64,000 nucleotides of DNA from Nannocystis sp. (GTDB taxonomy: Bacteria > Myxococcota_A > Polyangia > Nannocystales > Nannocystaceae): positions 930,001 to 994,000 of the forward strand of contig JADJRG010000022.1 of the NCBI GenBank assembly GCA_016712315.1, given 5' to 3'. Positions 7,784 through 15,006 of this stretch are shown one piece after another (within the stretch, counting starts at the first letter, position 1; each line of letters begins with the position of its first letter). The notes beneath the pieces are model-generated. The model searched no databases. It was not told the origin of the DNA and saw nothing but the letters and a program-made list of their open reading frames with translations. A program made the translations under genes and the position numbers.

Positions 7784-9478
7784 TCACTCCCCTCGCTTGC
7801 GCTTCAGCGATCGCAGCTTGATCCCGAGCTGGTTCATCCGGAGCTGGATCTTGCGCCCCGCCTCCCCGTCATCCAACAAGATCCGCCCCATCTCCCCCAG
7901 ATCGCCCTCACACTGGTCAAAGAGCTGCTCCAGGTACTGCCGCTCGACCGCGCACGACACAGAGTTCAATGACTCCGCCGCGATCAGCCGCACGCTCATC
8001 CGCCGCCCGGGACCCTCGCTCACCGCCGCCGCCGCCTCCTCACGGCGTGCCAGCGTCATCGGCCGCAGCAGATCGCTCACTGTCTTCGCCGGGATCGGCA
8101 CCACCTCAGGGCGGCTCGCCAGCGCCGGATCACCCGGCTCGATCTGCGGCGCGCGCTCGACCAGCTCGACCAGCGTGAACGTCACCAAATTTGAGAGGGT
8201 CATCTCGAAGTGGCGAAAATTCCCCGGCCACTCGAAGCCGCGCATCAGCTTGAGCGAGCTCGGGTGCAGCAGGAAGTGGATCCGCGAGGGATCCGGCCGG
8301 GTCGGCACCACCGAGCCTACGCTCACCGCCAGCGCCCCCTCTTGCGTCGGCAGCGAGAGCCCGCGCTGGCTCGCGTACTGCAGCACCAGATCGCGGTTGT
8401 ACGCCTCCGAGGCGACCCGTCGCAGGAAGAACGACAGCAGCTCATAGAAGTCATCGCGCCGCTCGGCCAGGCCCGGCAGCGTCACCGCGGTCGCCGGGTT
8501 CAGCCGCATAAACAAGTCCTCGCGGAAGCGGCCGCTGCGGACCATCGCCGCCAGGTCTTCGTTCGTCGCGACCACCAGCTTGATGTCCGCGACCCGCTCC
8601 TGCACCGATCCCACGGGCCGATACGTGCCCTCCTGCAGGACCAGCAGCAGCGACTTCTGCAGCTCGAGGCTGAGGTTCCCGATCTCATCGAGGAACAGCG
8701 TCCCGCCGTGCGCCCGCGCGAGCACCCCATCCCGGCTCGCGATCGCCCCCGTATACGCCCCCTTCGTCACCCCGAACAGGTGCGCCGCCATCAGGTCGCT
8801 CGGGATCGTCGACAGATCGACCGCCACGAACGCCCCGCTGCGCCCCGAGTGCGGGTGGATGAATTCGCGGCACAGGAGGCTCTTCCCGGTCCCCGTAGCG
8901 CCCTGGATGATGATCGGCAGCCGCCCGCGCGCCAAGATCCCTAGCCGCCGCCGCAGGCTCAACATCGCCGGCGTCTTCCCCCAAAAGAACGGCTCGTCAG
9001 GCGTCTCGGCCGGCTGCTGCTGCCGCGCCAAGATCCCCTCGATCTGCAGCTTCAGCGAGCGCGCGTCGAGGTAGTCATCCGCCAGCAGGTACGTGTACTC
9101 CTCCGCGTGCAGCCGCTCCGCGTCGACCCCCAGCGGCAGGTCATCACGCGACGTCATCACGATCAGCGGCAGGTCTGGATAGCTCTCTCGCAGCCGATCG
9201 AGGATCTGCAGCCCTTGTGTGCGCCGAAGCCGCTCGATCACCCGTGAGCGCTCGCCCTTCGCCAGCAGCGGCCCCTTATCGAAGGGCAGCAGCTCCTCAT
9301 CGGCGATGTTGAAGTGCACGTCCAGCAGCACCAGATCGATCTTGCCCGCGCGCCGCCGCAGCGCCTCTGCGGCCTCGCGATAGCAGCGCGCCACCGGCAG
9401 CAGCTCGTACTCCGGCATATAGCGGCGCACCAGCTCGTGGTAGCTGTCCTCGTCGTCGATGATCAGGATCGAAGACAT
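7784..9478 (-). CDS. Sigma-54-dependent response regulator (NtrC type)
   Basis: A 564-residue activator. The receiver (1 to about 150) has IIDDED and Asp53 in LVLLDVHFN, with a 30 to 35 residue insertion (57-90) before the next helix. The AAA+ domain has Walker A GATGTGKS (193-200), the sigma-54-contacting loop as GAYTGA (240-245), Walker B GTLFLDE (260-266) and a sensor segment RFREDLFMRLN. A Fis-type helix-turn-helix occupies the C-terminus. The ATG at 9476-9478 was chosen because IIDDED must be near the N-terminus; upstream in-frame sequence is Arg-rich. It starts one base after the preceding stop and ends against the kinase start. It should activate sigma-54 promoters when phosphorylated. 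Confidence 0.93.
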   Translation of the reverse strand: MSSILIIDDEDSYHELVRRYMPEYELLPVARCYREAAEALRRRAGKIDLVLLDVHFNIADEELLPFDKGPLLAKGERSRVIERLRRTQGLQILDRLRESYPDLPLIVMTSRDDLPLGVDAERLHAEEYTYLLADDYLDARSLKLQIEGILARQQQPAETPDEPFFWGKTPAMLSLRRRLGILARGRLPIIIQGATGTGKSLLCREFIHPHSGRSGAFVAVDLSTIPSDLMAAHLFGVTKGAYTGAIASRDGVLARAHGGTLFLDEIGNLSLELQKSLLLVLQEGTYRPVGSVQERVADIKLVVATNEDLAAMVRSGRFREDLFMRLNPATAVTLPGLAERRDDFYELLSFFLRRVASEAYNRDLVLQYASQRGLSLPTQEGALAVSVGSVVPTRPDPSRIHFLLHPSSLKLMRGFEWPGNFRHFEMTLSNLVTFTLVELVERAPQIEPGDPALASRPEVVPIPAKTVSDLLRPMTLARREEAAAAVSEGPGRRMSVRLIAAESLNSVSCAVERQYLEQLFDQCEGDLGEMGRILLDDGEAGRKIQLRMNQLGIKLRSLKRKRGE

Positions 9479-9479
9479 G

Positions 9480-9908
9480 TCACGCGCCTGCGCCGCGGAG
9501 CCGCCGGTGCAACTGTAACAGAGCCGCGCGGATCGTCGCCTGCGCCGCTCGTAGCCCGCTCCGCAGCTCCGCGAGCGCCGCCCGATCGCCCGCCCGCAGC
9601 GGCGCCTCAGCCGCGCGCAGCGTCGCCACCGCGGCTGCCACATCCTCTAATTCAGGCGCGGGGAGCGGCGCACCAAGCTCGGCGCTGAGGCGCGCCCAGA
9701 CCTCCCAAGCCGCCTCTGGAGCCCCGCTCAGGCCTGCGCGCGTGCGCAACAGATCCGCCTGCAGCGACTCTACCAGCGGCGCCTCCACCGGCCCTGACCA
9801 CGCCGACTCGTCGAGGTTCACGCAGCGCCACGACGAGTACTTACCCAGGTCGTGCTTCAGCGCCGCGACCGCCTCGATCAGCGCCTCGCGATCGATAGGA
9901 TTCGCCAT
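9480..9908 (-). CDS. Small helical protein with KHDLGK motif, possible phosphotransfer protein
   Basis: A 142-residue, almost entirely helical, Ala/Leu/Arg-rich protein. Residues 14-25 read AVAALKHDLGKY, resembling a His-containing phosphotransfer helix or a kinase H box (His19). The HD motif of an HD-domain hydrolase was considered, but the protein is too short and lacks the other metal ligands. It lies between the winged-helix-like gene (9 bases) and the sigma-54 regulator (1 base), so it is part of the same operon. An HPt role linking the kinase to two receivers would fit, but that is inference from position and one motif. Confidence 0.6.
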   Translation of the reverse strand: MANPIDREALIEAVAALKHDLGKYSSWRCVNLDESAWSGPVEAPLVESLQADLLRTRAGLSGAPEAAWEVWARLSAELGAPLPAPELEDVAAAVATLRAAEAPLRAGDRAALAELRSGLRAAQATIRAALLQLHRRLRGAGA

Positions 9909-9917
9909 CGCCGCGGA

Positions 9918-10364
9918 TCAGGTGACGAAGTAGCGGGTCGCCCGGGCGCGCCCCGAGCTGCCGATCTTGCCCATCTTCTTCATCCAATTGAGGTAACCAC
10001 GCAGCTCTTCGACGTCGATATCGACCTGCTTCGCGAGCTGGCCGATCGTCAACGGCCCCTCCTCGATCGCCTCGAGGATCTGGCGGTACGCGCGGACCTC
10101 GCGGCTCTCATCGCTCGCCGGGGCTGTCTCATCGGCCAGATCATTCTCCGCTGCGCGCCCTCCGGCGGGGGCGACCCCGTCCAGCGCCTCACTGAGCTCT
10201 CGCAGCGTCAATTCACGGATCGCCGCCCCCGCCTCGCTCTGCAAGAGCTCGCGCAGGGTCATCGTCGCGGGCATCCGCGAGACTGTATTCAGCGCGGCCT
10301 TACGCAGGAGGTTGGCGCGGTTCTGCCGAAGCGCGGACTCAAAGAGCTGGGCGATCTCAGTCAT
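9918..10364 (-). CDS. Probable winged-helix DNA-binding protein
   Basis: A 148-residue protein. The first 60 residues are helical and charged, a middle stretch of about 30 residues is acidic and flexible, and the last 60 residues (AYRQILEAIEEGPLTIGQLA onward) have the spacing of a winged helix-turn-helix: helix, turn, recognition helix VDIDVEELRGYLNWMKK, then a short wing ending in YFVT. It is the first gene of the signalling operon running down to 4290, so it could be its own regulator or act on target genes. No specific family is recognised. The upstream 110 bases hold no clear promoter that I can name. Confidence 0.6.
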   Translation of the reverse strand: MTEIAQLFESALRQNRANLLRKAALNTVSRMPATMTLRELLQSEAGAAIRELTLRELSEALDGVAPAGGRAAENDLADETAPASDESREVRAYRQILEAIEEGPLTIGQLAKQVDIDVEELRGYLNWMKKMGKIGSSGRARATRYFVT

Positions 10365-10475
10365 GGAAGGCGACCACAGTCCCTGCGCTCTCCCCAGAGT
10401 TTGGGGTCGAAGGCGCGAGGGCGCCCACTATGCCACCGCGCGGTGTAACCGACAAGCGCCGCGACCTGCGCTTGA

Positions 10476-11174
10476 TCAGTCGCAGATCAGATAAGGCACA
10501 TCGACCCGATAGTCACCGCACTCCCAGCAGCAGTCATCACAATCGAGCGACCCATCGGCCCCGATCCCCCAGTTTCGGTCGTTCGCGGTCGCCCCGAAGC
10601 AGATCCACTCGCCCTCGCCGCACTCGATCGACTCGGGCACGTCCACGTCGAAGCCCGGCGTCACGAACACCGAGTCGGCGTTCGGCCAGATCCAGTCGCG
10701 ATCGGCCGCGAACAGCCGCCACTCCGCGTCGATCCCGTCGTCGCAGCGGTCCACCACCGACCAGTCCATCGCCACCGTCGGGTTACACAGCTCTGGCGCC
10801 TCGTCCGCTCCGTTCGCGCAGCTCTGCGCGCCGTCGCAGAGCGAGTCGACCGCCAAGCAATCACCGCTGCCGCACACCGCCACGGCGCCCGCGTTGCAGT
10901 AGCACAGCCCCTCCGAGCAATACGCGTTCAGCCCGCACGCCTCATCGGCCTCGCAGGTCCCCTCCGCGGTCGTCGGCTGGCAGCCCTGCGCCGCCTCTGC
11001 GTTGCCCGCGTAGCCGTCATCGCACACACACACGCCCTTGTAACAGCTCGCGTTAGCGCCGCAGATCTCTGGACACGCGCCCGGCTCGGTCGGCTCTACA
11101 TACACCGCGCAGCCGATCAAGAGCCCGAGCAGAGCGGCCGGGGCCGCGCGAAGCAACATCATGGGGACTCGCAT
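10476..11174 (-). CDS. Lipoprotein with EGF-like and LDL-receptor-A-like modules
   Basis: A 232-residue secreted lipoprotein. The signal is hydrophobic and ends in LLIGC (Cys22). It is followed by CPEICGANASCYKGVCVC and CGLNAYCSEGLCYC, both spaced like EGF modules, then by a segment with six Cys and SLCDGAQSCANGADE, close to the LDL-receptor class A signature. A C-terminal part with several more Cys pairs (CDDCCWECGDYR) is unassigned. The start at 11172-11174 gives a normal signal peptide; ATGs a few codons later are possible alternatives. Such disulphide-rich extracellular modules occur in myxobacterial surface proteins, but the ligand is unknown. Confidence 0.75.
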   Translation of the reverse strand: MRVPMMLLRAAPAALLGLLIGCAVYVEPTEPGACPEICGANASCYKGVCVCDDGYAGNAEAAQGCQPTTAEGTCEADEACGLNAYCSEGLCYCNAGAVAVCGSGDCLAVDSLCDGAQSCANGADEAPELCNPTVAMDWSVVDRCDDGIDAEWRLFAADRDWIWPNADSVFVTPGFDVDVPESIECGEGEWICFGATANDRNWGIGADGSLDCDDCCWECGDYRVDVPYLICD

Positions 11175-11240
11175 CGCCGACCAGTGTAGCGCGCCCGGGG
11201 CCTCCCGCGGTATGGGAGTCACCGCACCAAGGCGAGACCT

Positions 11241-12569
11241 ATGACCCTCCGCGACCGGGACCTCCAGGTGCTCTGGCACCCGGCGAGCCACTTCGACGAC
11301 CACCGCGACCTGCCCCCGATCCCGATCGCGCGGGCCCGCGGCTGCTGGCTCTACGATCAGGAGGATCGGCCGATCCTCGACGCCATCGCCTCCTGGTGGA
11401 CCTCCATCCACGGCCACTGCCACCCCGAGATCGCCGCGGCGATCGCCGAACAAGCCGCCCGCCTTGACCACGTCTTGCTCGCTGGCTTCACCCACGAGCC
11501 CGCGGTCGCGCTCGCCGAGGCGCTCCTCGCCGCCGCGCCGCCCGGCATGGGCCGCGTCTTTTACGCCGACTGCGGCGCCGCGGCCGTCGAGGTCGCCCTC
11601 AAGCTCAGCTTTCAGGCCCGCCTGCTCGCGGGCGAGCCCCAGCGCGGCCGCTTCGCCACCCTCGAGAACAGCTACCACGGCGAGACCCTCGGCGCGCTCG
11701 CGCTCTGCGGCAATGACAGCTACCGCGCCACCTTCGCGCCTTTGCTGATGCCCGTCCTCGAGCTCCCGGCCCCCGAGCTCCCCGACCATGACCTCGATGA
11801 TCTCCACGGCGACGCAGGCGCCGACGCCCCCGCCGCCGATCGAGCCGTCGAGCTCTTAGAGCAGCACGCCCCCGAGCTCTCCGCGCTGATCCTCGAGCCC
11901 TTGGTTCAATGTGCCGGCCGCATGCGCATGACCGGCGTTGGGTACTACCGTCGCGTCGTCCAGGCCGCCCAGCGCCTCGGGATCCACGTCATCGCCGATG
12001 AGATCGCCGTCGGCTTCGGCCGCACCGGTCGGCTCTTCGCCAGCGCTTGGGCCGGCGTCAGCCCTGATCTCCTGTGCCTCAGCAAGGGCCTCTCTGGCGG
12101 CGTCTTACCGCTCGCCGCGGTGCTCGTGCGCGCCGGCCTCGACGACCTCTTCCGCGGCGGTCCCGAGCGATCATTCCTCCACAGCCACACCTTCGCTGGC
12201 AACCCGATCGCCTGCGCCGCTGGCCTCGCCAGCCTCCGCCTCTACTTCGCAGACGACCTCCCCGCCCGCCTACCAACGCGCGCGGAGGCCCTCCGCCGGC
12301 GCCGTCTCCGGGTCGCCGCCGAGTCGCGCGCGATCGCCCATCACCGGCAAGCCGGCATGATCGCCGCCTTCACCGTACGCGCGCCCGACGGCGGGCCCTT
12401 GCCCGCGCGCATCGGCCTCCGCCTCCGCGCGGCCGCGCTCGCCCGCGGCGTCCTCCTCCGGCCGCTCCATGACATAGTTTATTGGATGCCGCCGCTGACG
12501 ATCTCCGACGAAGAGCTCGACCTCCTCGCGGATCGCACCCTCGAGGCCCTGCGCGAGGTGCTCGGGTGA
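11241..12569 (+). CDS. bioA: Adenosylmethionine-8-amino-7-oxononanoate aminotransferase
   Basis: A 442-residue PLP-dependent class III aminotransferase that makes 7,8-diaminopelargonate, the third step of biotin synthesis, using S-adenosylmethionine as amino donor. The N-terminal DAIASWWTSIHGH segment with the Trp pair is characteristic of BioA rather than other class III enzymes; NSYHGETLGA and IADEIAVGFGRTG are family motifs, and the PLP Lys is Lys282 in LSKGLSGG. Length is normal. No other biotin gene is in the window. Its stop overlaps the GTG of the following lipoprotein gene, so the two are translationally coupled, although no functional link is evident. Confidence 0.95.
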   Translation: MTLRDRDLQVLWHPASHFDDHRDLPPIPIARARGCWLYDQEDRPILDAIASWWTSIHGHCHPEIAAAIAEQAARLDHVLLAGFTHEPAVALAEALLAAAPPGMGRVFYADCGAAAVEVALKLSFQARLLAGEPQRGRFATLENSYHGETLGALALCGNDSYRATFAPLLMPVLELPAPELPDHDLDDLHGDAGADAPAADRAVELLEQHAPELSALILEPLVQCAGRMRMTGVGYYRRVVQAAQRLGIHVIADEIAVGFGRTGRLFASAWAGVSPDLLCLSKGLSGGVLPLAAVLVRAGLDDLFRGGPERSFLHSHTFAGNPIACAAGLASLRLYFADDLPARLPTRAEALRRRRLRVAAESRAIAHHRQAGMIAAFTVRAPDGGPLPARIGLRLRAAALARGVLLRPLHDIVYWMPPLTISDEELDLLADRTLEALREVLG

Positions 12570-13798
12570 AGCGCCTCATCGCGGTCGCCCTCCTCCTCGC
12601 CGGCATCGCGCTCGGCTGCACCCCCGACGAGGGCCCCGGCCTCGAGCTCGATTTCGGCGGGATCTGCCACGCGATCGCCTTCACCGCGCTCGACGAGCAG
12701 ATCCTCGACGACGCGGTCGTGCTCGACCTCGCCGCCGACGGCGTCGACGATGGCGCCTGGGCGCTCATCGATCCAGGCGACGCCGATCTGTACCTGCAAC
12801 GACTCCCCGCCCCTGGCCCCCGCCTCGAGCTCAAGATCCCGCGTGAGGACGCCGGAGCCGTCGATCTCTTCGCGGGCGCCAGCGCGGGAGAGGCATGGAT
12901 CACCTACGCCAGCGGCGATCAGTTCCGCGCCGCCCGCCTCTTCGACCAGCAGATCGTCGACATCGCCAACTTCGACGCCTTCCCCGGCGACTCAGGCGCC
13001 TGGGAGCGGCGTCTCATCTTCTCCGGCCGTCGACCGCTGCTGCTCGCCTCACCCACCTCGAGCACGGACTCTACCGTCCGCTTCTACCTCGGCCGCCTCG
13101 ATCCTGACCTCCAGCTCGCGCAGACCTGGGAGCTCGCCTTCCCCTCCGACTGCTACACCGACGGCATCTCGGACTGTGTACCCGTCAGCTATCCCCGCTG
13201 GCACATCCTCGACGTCGCCGAAGCCGACGGCGAGTCATCAGCCCTGCTCCTCATCGAGTTTGAGCGCGCCTTTCAAGACATCGACACCCGCACCACCGGC
13301 GTCACCACCCTCGAGATCGTGCTCGGCTCCGACGATGTCCCCGCCGCGAGCAAGCGCGAGCACATCGACCTCCTCTGGTCCCACCGCTCCGCGGGGTTGC
13401 GCGTCGAACCCGGCCAGATCGCCCGCGACGCCGCTGGCTATTACGTGCTCGTCGGCGCCACCGTCGAGGACGAGACAGATCTTGTGCTCAGCGACATCAC
13501 CGACTACCGCCTCCTCCGGCACAACCAGCGCGTCGGCACCTACGGCCTGCTCGCGCGCCCTGCCAAGTACACGAACTCCCACCTCATCCAGCTCCCTGAT
13601 CAAGTCGCGCTCGGCCAGATCTTCGCGACCAACTGGTACGCGGCGCGCCTCGTCGACCTTGAGATCGACCGCGAGCCGGTCGCTCAGGCCAAGGTCCCCG
13701 AGGGCTCGCAGCCGATCCGCGCCGGCAACCAACAGATCCTCTTGCGCGCTCAGGAAGGCCCCGACGCGCGCGCCCTGCTCGGTTGCGCCGAGCAGTGA
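12566..13798 (+). CDS. Lipoprotein of unknown function
   Basis: A 410-residue protein beginning VKRLIAVALLLAGIALGC, a lipoprotein signal with Cys18 as the modified residue. The rest is soluble, Asp- and Leu-rich and probably beta-rich, with no motif I recognise. The GTG at 12566-12568 forms a GTGA overlap with bioA and gives a short, correct signal peptide; an in-frame start further upstream would bury the signal behind 28 charged residues encoded by bioA. Expression therefore probably depends on bioA translation. Confidence 0.75.
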   Translation: MKRLIAVALLLAGIALGCTPDEGPGLELDFGGICHAIAFTALDEQILDDAVVLDLAADGVDDGAWALIDPGDADLYLQRLPAPGPRLELKIPREDAGAVDLFAGASAGEAWITYASGDQFRAARLFDQQIVDIANFDAFPGDSGAWERRLIFSGRRPLLLASPTSSTDSTVRFYLGRLDPDLQLAQTWELAFPSDCYTDGISDCVPVSYPRWHILDVAEADGESSALLLIEFERAFQDIDTRTTGVTTLEIVLGSDDVPAASKREHIDLLWSHRSAGLRVEPGQIARDAAGYYVLVGATVEDETDLVLSDITDYRLLRHNQRVGTYGLLARPAKYTNSHLIQLPDQVALGQIFATNWYAARLVDLEIDREPVAQAKVPEGSQPIRAGNQQILLRAQEGPDARALLGCAEQ

Positions 13799-13820
13799 CG
13801 ACACCAGCGACCAAAACAGC

Positions 13821-13855
13821 GCCGCCGCAGGCTCGACGGGCGAGTCTACGGCGGT
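13821..13855. terminator. Convergent-gene hairpin terminator
   Basis: Bases 13821-13835 pair with 13841-13855 over 15 positions with one mismatch and two G-T pairs, around a 5-base loop. It lies in the 92-base gap between two converging lipoprotein genes. On the minus strand the stem is followed by GCTGTTTTGG, a short U-rich tail, so it best serves the PA14 lipoprotein gene at 13891-14709 but can act in both directions. Confidence 0.55.
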
Positions 13856-13890
13856 GACAGAGGAGCGAGGCCGAGGCGGCCTCGGAGAGC

Positions 13891-14709
13891 TCACTTCTTC
13901 TTCGCGGGCTTCACCTTCGCGTCGGCGTCTGCCGGCTTAAACAGGGCGCTCTGCGGCACCGCGGCCGCACCCGCGCCGCCCGCGTCCCAGGTCAACTGCA
14001 GCGACACATCATCGCCGACGTTGAAGTAGAGGACGCTCACCTCGTACTCGCCCGGATCCATGAAGACCAGCTCGCACACCTGCTTGGTCTCGTGAGCGCC
14101 GCCGTTGTCGACGATCAGGCCGCCGTCGAGGAGCAGCTGCGAGCCGTCGCTGCTGTTGAGGCACAGGTTGTACTCCGCGGCCGCGGTCACGTTCAGCGAG
14201 CCGGTGAAGCGGGCCGCGAACGACGAGCCGAGGGTCGACGGAGCGCCCGGGAAGGGCGAGCCCGCGGCGACATCGACGTTATTCGCGATCGCGTACGCGA
14301 GCGGCGCGCCCAGGGCCGAGAAGTCGGGCATCTCCGCGGTCGCCGCGGGGATCGTGAAGTACTCGACCAAGAGCCCGTTCGGCGAGACGGGCACCGGCTG
14401 GCGCCCCGTCCGCTTCGGCGGCTCGGCCGTCGGCTCGTCATCACGCGGCGGCTTCGCAGTGGCGAGCTTCTTCACCGCTTTACGCGGCACCCCGATCCCG
14501 CGCGTGTTCGTCTGGTCCTTCCCCTTCGCGGTCGCGCCACCTTGGTCAGCGTCGCCTTGATTACCATCGACGGCGTCGCCGCCAGCGGCGCCTCCAGCGT
14601 CATAGTCGACCGCGCCGGCGTCGGGGTTCTCGACGTTATTATTCGCCTTTGAAGCGCAGCCGACAGAGAGAGCCAAGGAAGCGAGAAGCAGAGCTTGCGA
14701 ACGGAGCAT
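13891..14709 (-). CDS. PA14-domain lipoprotein
   Basis: A 272-residue lipoprotein with a signal ending in SVGC (Cys18), then a low-complexity Gly/Asp/Asn linker (20-70) and a Lys/Pro-rich stretch (75-105). The C-terminal 150 residues match a PA14 domain: GLLVEYFTIP at its start, FAARFTGSLNVTAAAEYNLC, then NSSDGSQLLLDGGLIVDNGG with the typical Asp-Gly loop, ending in a Lys-rich tail. PA14 domains commonly bind carbohydrate in adhesins and glycosidases. The region upstream (14710-15006) carries a long inverted repeat and is shared with the divergent rseP-like gene. Confidence 0.8.
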   Translation of the reverse strand: MLRSQALLLASLALSVGCASKANNNVENPDAGAVDYDAGGAAGGDAVDGNQGDADQGGATAKGKDQTNTRGIGVPRKAVKKLATAKPPRDDEPTAEPPKRTGRQPVPVSPNGLLVEYFTIPAATAEMPDFSALGAPLAYAIANNVDVAAGSPFPGAPSTLGSSFAARFTGSLNVTAAAEYNLCLNSSDGSQLLLDGGLIVDNGGAHETKQVCELVFMDPGEYEVSVLYFNVGDDVSLQLTWDAGGAGAAAVPQSALFKPADADAKVKPAKKK

Positions 14710-14758
14710 GAGATCCTCTTGAGTGGAGCTTAGTGCGGGGGCTCAGACGACCGCAAGG

Positions 14759-14850
14759 AGCGGACATTCACCGCCATACCCCTGCTAGTTCACGCGCCCC
14801 GGTCCCAGTGATCGCCGACAATACTAGGTAATCCAAGAAAAATGTCCGCT
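14759..14850. repeat. Inverted repeat AGCGGACATT in a divergent promoter region
   Basis: AGCGGACATT at 14759-14768 recurs as AATGTCCGCT at 14841-14850, a perfect 10-bp inverted pair 72 bases apart. It lies in the 297-base gap between the PA14 lipoprotein gene and the divergent rseP-like gene. The gap holds no gene. Two operator sites bound by one regulator, or the feet of a large stem-loop, are both possible. Confidence 0.45.
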
Positions 14851-15006
14851 GATCCGTACCCGCCGCCCGATCTCACGGGTGCGGCCCGACGCCCCCACCG
14901 CCACGCGCTCGTGCTCGTGCTAGAGTCGCGCGCTCATCATGGCGGCCGCGCCGCGCAATCTCCGGGCCGCGCGCCCCCGCCCGCGACCGCCTGAGGGCAC
15001 CGGCAG

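Noticed and set aside
9480..9908. HD-domain hydrolase
   Set aside because: Only one HD-like motif (HDLGK); length and the other metal ligands do not fit.
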